From positions 621,831 to 685,830 of the forward strand of contig CACRSC010000002.1 of assembly GCA_902651635.1 (NCBI GenBank): DNA of 64,000 nt. The letters run 5' to 3'. Both the position numbers and the translations under genes were made by a program. The DNA is from Mastigamoeba balamuthi (taxonomy: Eukaryota; Evosea; Mastigamoebida; Mastigamoebidae). The first letter of the stretch is position 1, and each line of letters begins with the position of its first letter. Shown here in pieces: positions 1 through 9,883 of the stretch. The notes under the pieces are model-generated. The model made no database searches, had not been told where the DNA came from, and worked only from the letters and a program-made list of their open reading frames with translations.

Positions 1-1109
1 TGCTACAAGCACTGTATGCACCAAACAAATATTGCACTAAGTTATTGCAAATTTAGCAAAAATTTCAGTACTGGAAATTAGCACTACATGTGCTAATTTA
101 GCACTTCAGCATATAAAATGCAGTGATAACCAAATGTTTAATACATATTATGTACAACATGCATAACATGCACAGCACTTGTGCAACTTTAGTGCACTAC
201 ATGTGCTACACATAGTATTTACTATATGCATATATAATGTGTTAAACACTACTAGCACAATCATTCACCAAATACACATTAAGCACATTCATTTCTATAC
301 TCATTACACTTGCAAAAATAGATATTCAGCCACTAACATGGTAACCCCCTTAATTGCCGCCAAAATAGCCAGGAATAAATAGCAGCACCTTCTGCACAGA
401 TTGTTCAAGTCTATTGCCAAAGAATGCTGGGGTACCCTGTCCAATTCCTGGAACGGGTGTTTCAGTGCTATAGAAGCCAAACACCTCATTAAGAAGCTGA
501 AGGACCTGTGGGACCTACTGGTACTTCAGGTCCTTAGAAAGGCCCACTTCTTTAACAATTTAATTCAAAGAAGTGAATGATCTTTAATTCTTTTCATTCA
601 ATTGCTAATTTATTTTAATGTGAAATATGCACAAAGTATCTTTAATGCCCATACTTTCTGTAGACCTTCCCGGGGATCAGAGCTGAGGTAATGCCATTTT
701 TTCTCAGTGAAAAAGGTCACGCAACCTAATCAGGCCAAGAAGGAGAGCTGGTTGAGAATTGATTCTGACTATTACATTCTATTCTCTTCACAGTTCATAC
801 AAGTCTTAAAGAGTCTCTTTTCTGCCTGGGACCTGATCAAGAATAATGAACAAGGGGAAACACATGTCAATTCAATTTGTGAAATAAATGAAATATTCAA
901 GGTACTCGTTATCATAAACAACTCAGGGTGATTTTAGAACAGAGTCAATGTTAAATGACCCTTTTCCCTTTTGGGTACTGCAATAGAAGAAAGAAAATGC
1001 TACTTTTCGGCTGAATTCATCTTCACGCAAGTGCATTCAGATCCTTGATAAAGATGGGGAAAAGAAACGAAAAATAGTCAGGCAATAAGATCCCTCTTCC
1101 AAATACATA
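1..1109. other. AT-rich, CpG-poor island 1
   Basis: This stretch is AT-rich and almost free of CpG, in sharp contrast to the CpG-dense genes next to it. It holds no intact gene that I can recognise. It contains many short GCACTA/TAGTGC-type words (about 1-200), a relic reading frame at 338-580 and an unassigned 74-codon open frame at 707-931 that lacks family motifs. It directly borders the 3' end of cyclase A. I infer intergenic DNA made mostly of decayed mobile elements. Confidence 0.6.
338..580 (+). pseudogene. relic reading frame, one internal stop
   Basis: A frame opening with ATG at 338 runs 80 codons to TGA at 578-580. Its only interruption is TAG at 380-382, which one C-to-T change from CAG would explain. 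The translated text is protein-like (charged, with a KHLIKKLKDLWDLLVLQVL helix-like stretch) but matches no family I know. It sits in AT-rich DNA beside other decayed frames, so it is more likely a piece of a dead element than a gene. Chance opening of the frame cannot be excluded. Confidence 0.3.
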
Positions 1110-3757
1110 TCATTTTTTCCTCATTGCTGCAGCTATGATAGGTGGCATGTCACCTGCATTCTCTGTCAGATAATCAAGAAGTACATCAGGATCGTCAGTA
1201 TTCTCCTCTGCCCTCATAAAAGCCATGTCGACCTGTTTGTACTTCGAGAGCTTCTCTGCCATGGCCAGGTTGAGCTTGTCCGTGAATCCCAAAACCTCAT
1301 GTATACGAGTCAGGGTCCTAAATCCCTTCAGGGGCACTGGCCCCAGGCAGCGGATTGCAAAGGTGTCAATGCAATTTTGGCGAATCGAGTCTGTGATACA
1401 AATTGCCGTCCCGAGGTCCTTATTGACAGATTCGAGTCTTGATGCCATGTTTACCTGTGATACTGCAGTTAGATACCAGGGAAAAGTGGATGAGATGAAA
1501 CCGTACGGTATCACCAATGACTGTGTAGTTCATACGTGAGAAGCAGCCAACGTTTCCGCTGAAAACGGGGCCGCAATTGATGCCGATTCGTATGGCCATC
1601 TTCTTCCCTATCTGTTTCTCGATCTCGGGGTTGAGGTTGCCAAGTGCCTCACATATTTCAATTGCAGACTTGCACGCCAGCATTTGATGACCATCAACAT
1701 GCTCTGGGACGTTCCATATAGCCTGAGAAAGTGTGAGACTCACTTATTGGAATGTCATACCATGATCGCATCACCGATGTACTTATCGATGGTGGCCTTG
1801 TTCTGGATAAGAATTGAAGAAAAAGTCTCGAACATCATCTGCAGAACCCCGAAAACAGCACTTGCATTGCATTCAGACATGGTTGATGTGAACGATGCCA
1901 CGTCGAGGAACATCACTGTGCATAGCTTCTGCTTCATCACAAGCTCTCTGAATGCAAGTTGTAAGATGTTTTGGCCACTATGCGTGAGCAGTGCACGGTT
2001 TCTTGTTGTTCCTTATGAGCCAATGCACAACGGTTTGCGGGACATACACTGAAAACGACTCGAGGGCCACAGTCATTTGGTCAGCCGTGGTCCGCATCGT
2101 CTGGAGCTCCCTGATAGAGCTGGAGAATACTGGACACTTCTTGTCGAATTGCATTTCGGACAGGTAGTTGAGATGGCCCGTGATGGTACTTATCTGTTGT
2201 GTTACCACTGACACGATGGATACAGTGGCAGCGCACAGGCCAAGAACAAGCACTGTCACGATGACAACAACCGTTATCATCGATTTAGATGCTCTGCTCT
2301 CTGCCGCTTTTGTCTCCTTCAGAACGTCGCCGGTGAAGTCGCCTGAGGGGGACACGATGAACAGCCACCACACAGTGCTCTCGGTGACGATCAGTTGGCA
2401 CACGTCGTTGTAGATCCCGTCCTCTGTGAAGGACGCCTCTATCCTGAGCCCACCAGTCCTCGCCAGCCACTTCTCCACGGGGCGCCTGACACTGGAACTC
2501 GGGTGGTTGAAGACCGTGTATGTAACTGTGCTGTTGGGATCGATGACAGTGCCGTCCGTAACGGCGATGAGGTTCATCTGGTTGGTGTTCTCGAAGAGCA
2601 TGGCGAAACTGTCCTGGGTGATCTTGAAGAAGCTTAGATAGTGTGTGAGCCACTGCAGCTCGAAGGAGATTGCCAGGACGCCGTCGTGTGCTCCCAGTCT
2701 TCTGGGGATGCGCTTGGCGTAGAGCGGCATTGGGACCTGCGTGACGGGATCGTATGCAAGGAACCACATCGTGTTCCGACTCCTGTTGGTCACCAGCGGC
2801 CTGCGAGCACGACAGCTCAGACGCCTCAAGAATTGCTGGGAAGTCCATTCGTACCAATAGGGCCGTGTCGTAATGGGCCAGTCAGGAATGCTGGAGACCG
2901 TCTCGTTGGTGGGCGTGGTCGATGTCACGTTGAAGGTGCTGACGGTGAAAGACGAGTTCCTCTGGTCCTGGTCGTACGCGCCCCAGTTCACAATCGAAGG
3001 TGTGGGCTGGTCTGCTGGAGGCGGCGGTGGCGGCCCATCAGGAATCTCCGACATCGGAGGCGGCTTCATCGACTCCCAGACAGCGATGATGCTAAAGAGG
3101 TGGTGCCCCTGGTCGTTCTCCGTGGCGATTGACTGCAGTTGAAAAGAGAGTCGTGAGTCACGATATCGTGGTGGCGCGGGCAGAAGCAGCTGGGCAATGG
3201 CTGTTGCCAAACGAGGCAGGTTCCACATGTTTCGGGCATTTAATGGTGCCGAGTTGAGGAGAAGCCGAAAATAGACTCACGAATGTGCTGAAGCCCATCT
3301 GTGTCATCATCTCGCCGAGGCCGACGGTGAAGAGCAGTTCAGTGTCCTGGGCCGCGGCCCGCATGGAGGGCAGGGCCGTGATGTCGACGCCTGAGAGTTC
3401 GATGCGCAGGATGGCGGCGTCGATGAAGTGCACCGGCTTGAGGATCTCCTGCCCGAACGAGTCCTTGGCCTTGTCCAGCACCATGTTGCGCATGATGTCG
3501 GACTGTGTGTCGATGCTCTTGCGCGAGACGCTAGAGAACGACTCGACGCTTCTGTTCCACTCGACGGAGAGCGGCACGATGGCCGTGGCTGCGATGACCA
3601 GCGACCCGGCGAAGATGACTGTGGCGAACATGGTCCGCATCGGCACAGACACCAGGTGGTGGTTCCTCTCTTCAAACTGCGCGTCCATTGCGGACGCCGT
3701 GCTGAAAGTGCGGCTGCGCGCTGAGCCAATCTCGTCTGCAGATGCGAGGCTCTTCAT
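1110..3757 (-). CDS. receptor-type class III nucleotidyl cyclase A (probable adenylate cyclase)
   Basis: Six exons (3757-3281, 3132-2855, 2800-1997, 1947-1761, 1722-1507, 1454-1110) give 768 residues in one frame. The architecture is a short cytoplasmic N-terminus, a membrane segment (residues about 42-66), an extracellular sensor region with a proline-rich stretch (GPPPPPPADQP), a second membrane segment, a HAMP-like linker with SVYVPQTVVHWL, and a C-terminal cyclase domain. Both metal-binding Asp are visible (MFLDVASFT and KYIGDAIM), as is the catalytic Asn/Arg pair in VNMASRLE. Lys in DKYIGD and Thr in YTVIGD are the ATP-specifying combination of bacterial-type adenylate cyclases, not the Glu/Cys of guanylate cyclases. 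The likely role is cAMP production from an unknown extracellular signal. CpG and GC content fall toward the 3' exons, next to island 1. It is a paralogue of the gene at 41452-44146. Confidence 0.9.
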
Positions 3758-4062
3758 GTTGCTCGAGATCTAACTAACTGGTGGAATGCCCCTGTGCTCT
3801 ATTTAAGGAGCTGTCAGGGCGCGGTCTGATCGCATTGTCCGGTTTTCGTGGCCTGGAAGGGAAGTATGCGCGTTCTTCGATGGATGGGTGGACGGCTTCC
3901 AAAAAGGGTGGTACCCGCATAGAACAGAAGACGTGATTCATTTTACTGTTGATTGCCCTACTGGACCAGAGCCGAGCCGAAAGGGGCAGAAACACGAGTT
4001 GCCTCCCCCCACGCGCCACAGCTCCCTGGCACGCGAGTGGCAGTCCCACATCCCGCACTCCC

Positions 4063-7000
4063 TCAGTGCTTAGCGACGGTGATGTTCGCAAAGCCGTACG
4101 CGGCCGCGCGGTCCTGCGTCCACTGCACGAGCTCGTCGACGAGACCGTGCGCCGACGACGACGACCCGAAGGCGTCGAGCGTGCACCTCTGCGGCTCGAA
4201 CTCGCGGCGCACGACACGCGCCATGGCGAGCAGCTGGCCCGCGGCCGAGAACGCGCCCATGGCCACCTCAGGACCGTCGAAGGGCTCGAACAGCAGCCTG
4301 ACCGCCAGCGCCCTCGGCGAGGCCAGCGCCTTGTCCGCCTCGGGGCAGTACGCGCGCAGGGCGGCGAGCGCAGCGGCGTCGGCGCAGTACGCGTTGAACG
4401 CGGGCTCGTCGTCGGGGCGCAGCGCGCGGAGCACGCAGCCCTGCGACGAGGTCGAGCGGCGGACAGAGTCCAGCGGGAACGGGGCGACGGCAGTGGGCAC
4501 GGCCTTGTGCTGCTGCTGCTGGTTGTCCGCGGGCCACAGGACGATGCGGCCGTCGACGGCGCAGATGCGGCTCGACGACGCGAGCAGCGGGTTGACGTCG
4601 GCCTCCTTGATCAGCGCGCTGTGGTACGCGACGAGGTCGCCGAACGCGCAGACGATCGACGAGAGCTGCGCCATGTCGACGGGGCCCTGCCCGCGGGCGC
4701 CGGCCAGCGCCTTGGCGACCTTGGTGCCCGCGATCGCGCGGCGCGCGGCCGCGGGGTCCAGCGGGGGCAGCGCGAGCGCGCGGTCCGCGTAGACCTCGAC
4801 GAACTTGCCGCCGGTGCCGAACGCCACGACGGGGCCGAACTGCGGGTCCGCGCTGGCGCCGAGCAGCAGCTCGACAGAGTTGTTGATGTCGAGCATCGGC
4901 TGCACCGTGACGCCGCCCCAGTGCTTCTCCCAGTCGGCGCCGAGCTTCGTGGCCATCGACGTGCGGATCTGCTCCCACGCGGCGCGCACGCCCTGCTCCG
5001 AGCGCACGTCGAGCACGACGCCGCCGACGTCGCTCTTGTGCGTGATGGTCTCGCTGAGCAGCTTGACGACGACGGGGAAGCCCATGCGCGTGGCCGCGGC
5101 GGTGGCGGCGTCGATCGTGTGCGCGGGGACCGTCTCGGCGACGGGGATGCCCGCGAGGCGCAGGACCTCCTTGCTCTCGGCCTCGGTCAGCACCAGGCGG
5201 CCCGTCGCGCGGACCTTCTCGAGCGCGGCGTCGATCTGGTGCGCGCGGTCGCAGGCGGCGGGCCAGTCGACGGGCGCCGCGGGCGCGGGCACCGGGGCGA
5301 CGAGCAGGTCGCGCGCCTTGCGGTACTCCCACATGCGCACAAACGCGCGCGCAGCGACGTCGCTCTTGCTGAAGACGGGGACGCCCGCGCGGACGAGCAG
5401 CTCGCGCGCGGCGACGACGTCGTGGCCGCCCATGAAGCACGCGATGACGCACATGTGCGGGTTGCGCGAGGCGAAGCGGCGGATGATGCTGGCGACGGCC
5501 GACGGCGGGCAGACGGCCAGGTTGCCGACGAACACGAGCACGCCGTCGGCGAACGCCGGCGAGGCGTTGGCGATCTCGTCGAGGCACGCGGCGTAGCCCT
5601 CGGGGGGCGTGCCGCCCGTGAGGTCCAGCGGGTTGCCGCGCGACCAGTGCGGCGGCACCAGCGGGTCGAGGCGGTCTGCGCACGCCGCGGGCAGGTCCGC
5701 GAGGACGCCGCCCGCCATGCAGAGCGCGTCGGCGGCGACGACGCCGGGGCCGCCGGCGTGCGTGAGGATCGCCAGCCGCGGGCCCGCGGGCAGGCGCATC
5801 ATCGACATGGCCTCGCTGACCTCGAGCAGCTCGTCGATCGCGTCCACGCGGACGACGCCCGCGCGCGCGAACGCGGCGTCGGCGACGTCGTCGGCGCCCG
5901 TCAGCGAGCCCGTGTGCGAGACGGCGGCCTTGGCGGCGGCGCTCGTGCGGCCGCTCTTGAGCAGCACGACGGGCTTGCGCAGCGAGATGTGGCGCGCGGC
6001 GCTCATGAACTTGCGGGCGTTGCCGATGCTCTCCATGTACTGCATCACGACCTTGGTCTTGTCGTCCGTCGCCGCGTACTCAAACAGGTCGGGCCTGCGA
6101 CGTCGCCCCAGGTCAGATTCCCGCAGGCGAATTTTGGTTGGAATGAAAATACAAAAATTTGGCACAAATCAATTGAATTCGGGCGCACCAGGAGACGTCG
6201 AGCATGGAGCCGACAGAGGCGAGGGTCGAGAAGCCGCGGCCACGCATGATGGCCTCGTCGAAGACCAGGGCCATCATGGCGCCGCTCTGGCTGATGAAGG
6301 CGCACGAGCCCTCGAGGCAGAGCTGCTGCGCAAACGTGGCGTTGAGGCGCGAGAACGAGTTCATGACGCCGAAGCAGTTGGGGCCCACGATCCTCGTCTT
6401 CATGCCCCCGCGCTGCAGGTCCTGGTACATCCTGTCCTCGACCGCCTTGCCCTCGGGCCCCGTCTCCTTGAACCCGGCGCTGATCACGATGACCGCGGGC
6501 ACCTGAGCGACAGGGAGGGTGAGCGAGGAGGGGGGGGTGACGCATTACATGCGCTTTTTCTCAGAACCGGCGCAGCAACTGGCGGGAATCAATCGAGACA
6601 ATCGGAACATAATCGCAGATAGCCGAACAGGGTGCGGGGGTGAGCAGTAGCAGATGCGCTGCTGCTGTGCGGGTCTGCAGCGGTGCTCACCTTGGCGTCG
6701 ACACACTCGGTGACGATCGCGGGGACCGTCTTGGCGGGCGTGCAGAGGACGACGAGGTCGGGGACCGTGGGGCAGGCCGCGATGGACGGGTAGCAGGGGG
6801 CCCCGAAGACCGTCTTGCGGGTCGGGTTGATCGGGTAGACCGCCGCCTTGAGCGCCTGCGTCGGTGCCACGTCTTTTTTCAAAACGTGTTTTTTTTCTTC
6901 ATCGCTGCGGCGGCCAGCAAACTCGCTTGCAGACGCTCGCACGCGCACGGCGGGGCCCGCGGGGGCGCGGAGTGTTTCGGGAAACGCGGGGGAGGGGGTG

Positions 7001-7194
7001 GCTGAGGGGGCCAGGGGTGCGCCGGTGCGCACGGGGAGCTCGTTGAGGAGGTTGGTGATGCAGATGCGGCTGATCCCGGGCTTCTCGGTCGCGCCGACGA
7101 CAGCGACCGAACGCGGCCGGAAGTACGCGCTGACGCTCGGGTGCATGCGGGCCACGGGGCCCACGAACGCCTCGGCAGCTTGGAATCCCTCCAT
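4063..7194 (-). CDS. ADP-forming acyl-CoA (acetyl-CoA) synthetase with C-terminal GNAT-like region
   Basis: Four exons (7194-7033, 6855-6691, 6502-6189, 6094-4063) encode 890 residues. The domain order is a CoA-binding fold (SVAVVGATEKPG near residue 30; YPINPTRKTVFG), a succinyl-CoA-ligase-like part with the family signature AVSHTGSLTG, a second ligase-like part (GNPLDLTGG), an ATP-grasp domain (GFPVVVKLLSETITHKSDVGGV; QPMLD; KEADVNPLL) and a final ~125 residues that begin like a GNAT acetyltransferase (VLRALRPDDEPAF). The family interconverts acyl-CoA + ADP + Pi with acid + CoA + ATP, and anaerobic protists use it to make ATP from acetyl-CoA. The same order occurs in bacterial Pat/YfiQ protein acetyltransferases, so catalysis could be synthetase, acetyltransferase or both. 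The GNAT part is short and divergent. The ATG at 7194 was chosen because it gives a homologue-length start; an upstream in-frame extension is possible. Confidence 0.88.
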
Positions 7195-7476
7195 GGTGGT
7201 GTGCTTCTTGTGTGTGCAGCTTACTTTTGTGGCGAGGTTTTCTGTATCCTGCCTGGGTGAGGGGGTGAACAGGCGCAATTCCGCCCCACGTACGCAAGAT
7301 ATCTCGGGGATCTCCCTCGAGGGAGCCGGAGGCGATTAACGGCGTTTTCCTGCTGCTGCCACGTGGAAGGTACAGTCCTGACAGCCAGGGTTCCGGCAAA
7401 AACGGGGTCGACGAGCGAATCGAAGAAGAAAACAGATTTTCCTTACACAGTTGCAAAGATCTAGATCGGGTAAAAA

Positions 7477-7558
7477 TGTGTTCGAAGGGATTCGAACCCT
7501 CGCCTCCGAAGAGAACACCACCTCAAGGTGCCGCCTTAGACCGCTCGGCCACGAACAC
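7477..7558 (-). tRNA. tRNA-Leu (anticodon GAG)
   Basis: A full type II cloverleaf can be folded: seven-pair acceptor GTGTTCG/CGAACAC, D stem GCC/GGC, anticodon stem GCACC/GGTGT with loop TTGAGGT, a variable arm (CTC-TTCG-GAG) and T loop TTCGAAT with a five-pair stem. The discriminator is A, as expected for Leu (Ser normally has G). The anticodon reads GAG, decoding CUC/CUU. An oligo-T terminator (the AAAAA at 7472-7476 on the plus strand) follows. It lies about 50 bases beyond the 3' end of the RhoGEF-like gene, on the same strand. Confidence 0.93.
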
Positions 7559-7608
7559 TTCACATGTACAAAAAAGAAATGGAAAGCGGCATCAATTGGG
7601 TGGCGGTT

Positions 7609-8808
7609 TTACATAGACATGTGGGAAGCGTTCCTCTGCGATGCGGAGGCTGGCTGGGCTGAGCAGAACCAGCTGGCCAGCTCCTTGGTCCACGCCTTGG
7701 TCATCTGGTCGTTGGGCGCGATGATCAGCCACCGCTGCGCGGGCGCCGTCAGCGCCACCGCGAGCGTTCCGTTCCACAGCCCCGGCGACGGGCACTGCAT
7801 CTCCCTGCGGTTGATCTGCGCCACGAGCACGAAAGGCGCCTTGCTCTTGCCGCTCTGTCTGATCTCGCAGCACACGAGCACGTCGGACATGAGGAACAGC
7901 TGCGCCTTGGGCACCGATATCGTCTTGCTGTCCGAGGCGAACAGCACACCCACGGACGCGGGGCCCTCGCGCAGCAGCTTGCGCCCGTGGACCACGAGCT
8001 CCTGCCCGGGCTTGCCCTCGATGCCGTCGACTGTGGCCAGCAGCGCCTCGATCGACTGGATCTCTGCAAAGTCGACGCCGGCCATGATGGCGTCCCTGAC
8101 GCCCGTCACCCATGCGAGGGAGCGCTCCAGCAGGTCCCAGTCAGCGTGCGCGCGCGGGGTGCTGGCCCGCACGGCCTGCAGCATGGTGACGTAGGCGCCC
8201 AGGCGGCCGAAGATCACGCGCAGTGCGTCATCGAGCGTGTCGACGTCGAGCTTCTGCGGCAGCGCCTTGACGAACGCCTGGACGCGGGAAGCGAACGAGG
8301 CGTTGCTGCAGGCCAGCCTGCGCATGGTCACTAGAATGCGGGGGTACCTCCTGCACACGGCCGAGTACAGCAGGAAGAACTGCGTCTGCGCAATTGAATA
8401 CGTCAGTAACACGCGTACACATAGCGAGCACGTAATACACAGGAGGCAAAAGCTCACATGCTCGAGGACGATGTCGCCGATGGTCTTGGCGCTCTGCCAG
8501 CCCTCGATCCGCTCGGAGAGCCACGCGAGCAGCTTCTTGTGGTGCAGCGCGCCCGAGGACTGCTGCTCCCCCGACCTGCGCCCCAGCGACACGCGGTAGT
8601 CGCCCCCCTTGTCGCTGGGAACGAGGTGAGAGCGGCCGGCGGGGCGTCGTTGCGTGGGCAGAGGCGCCAACGTGTGCATCACAACGCGCACATTGAACTC
8701 GCGGTGTGGGGGAGAGAAGGGAGAGCGAATTATTCATAACGGGGGCGGTGGGGGCGAGGGGGGGGCGACGGACGGCGCTGGCGGTGCGGTCGACGGCGAG
8801 TCCATCAT
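7609..8808 (-). CDS. RhoGEF-like protein (partial DH domain plus PH-like region)
   Basis: The model uses three exons (8808-8774, 8614-8458, 8385-7609), which give 322 residues in frame. Residues about 30-190 resemble the second half of a Dbl-homology domain (KKLLAWLSERIEGWQS, IGDIVLEH, FFLLYSAVCRRYP, FASRVQAF, then IQSIEALLATVDGIEG). A PH-like C-terminus follows (LVVHGRKLLREG, KAQLFLMSDVLVCCEI, final amphipathic TKAWTKELASWF). Such proteins activate Rho/Rac GTPases and so control actin. The first conserved DH helix (usual TE..YV..L) is not visible, so GEF activity is doubtful or the N-terminus is divergent. The first exon (MMDSPSTAPPAP) is inferred from frame and splice phase only. Confidence 0.7.
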
Positions 8809-9883
8809 TCTGCGTGGGTGGGCGTTGGGCGCGGGGGGAGGAAGAGTGCCCAGCGACGGGCGAGCGTTCTGCAAGACTACTTCGCCTTGTTTCGGTTGTT
8901 TAGGGCAAGGGTCAAAGAAAATCGGGTCTGCAGAACTCGCAGCACAACGCCTGATTTGTAACGTGGCGCATCACACTGTGCTGCTGTGCCCTTGCGAGGG
9001 CTCAGCGACGACAGACAGGGGCAAGCTGTCAGGTAATTGCCACTACGGGAAAAAGAAAATGGCATCAGGAAATTGCACAGGGGATTCTCTGGCGCCCTGT
9101 GGAAGGCAGGAGTTGGTGCCCGCTGCGAGGTGTACTCGGCGCTACTCCCTGCGGTTGACACTGGGATGGCCGGCAGTGAACAACTTGCCGCTGGAAACCG
9201 TCTGCAAGATTGTGCACGTCGAATTCTCGGAAGTAGTAGTCCCCAACTGCAAAGCGGGTTAGCGAAGCGGTGATGGGAGCTGGATGGGCGAGTTGCGGGC
9301 GACTCCCTGCCTGCGGGTCCATTGGCTCTCTCTGAATAGGTTCACGGTTTGGCAGAAGACAGCCACCTTGGTGAAACTCTGACCTGAAGAGGGGAAGACC
9401 TGGCGTCCTGAGACCTGGCATCCTGATATGAGGCAGATGGATCTCCTCGAAACACTGTACAAAATTAGATAAAAAACCCGCATAGCGAGTGCTGGTTGGA
9501 AAGACAATCGCCGCCGCTCTCCGAACATACGATGCTGTCGGTGCACCGCCCGTCCCATTCACCGCGTCAGCGAAAACGGGTATGCACCGAGTTCGCCGGC
9601 GACCGTCAGGTGCAGCATCTGCAACCGGTTTGGCCCACCCAGCAGCGCACACAAGCCACACCACGCACCCACCCACCAGCGAAAGAAGACCGGAGCCCCC
9701 CTCGAGGAAAAAAAGCGCGAGAAAATATCTCAATGACAGAAATCTGCGCAGCTCTCACACGCAACACCAACCCCGTCCGCACCAGCGCGCGCGCACACAC
9801 GCTAAAAACCCAACACCCGCCCGCAACAAGGCACCGGTCCGGCAGCGCCAGTAAGCTAACGTGCGAAGCGCCAGGGAGAGGAG
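8809..9883. other. intergenic, nothing recognised
   Basis: About 1.1 kb between the divergently transcribed RhoGEF-like and MYB genes. No frame here shows family motifs or G/C-ending codon bias, and no RNA gene was seen. An AATATCTC word, one of several shared with other upstream regions, lies at 9724-9731, about 155 bases before the MYB start. Confidence 0.5.

Noticed and set aside
179-382. 67-codon open frame in island 1
   Set aside because: Its first part is low-complexity His/Ile/Thr from AT-rich DNA; only the 338-580 part reads like former protein.
3949-6249. 766-codon open frame on the plus strand
   Set aside because: It lies antisense to the acyl-CoA synthetase, is dominated by Arg/Ala/Gly, and has no motifs. 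GC-rich genes leave long open antisense frames throughout this window.
9065-9733. 222-codon minus-strand frame between RhoGEF and MYB genes
   Set aside because: No family motif, no codon bias, and the hydrophobic start is from T-rich DNA.
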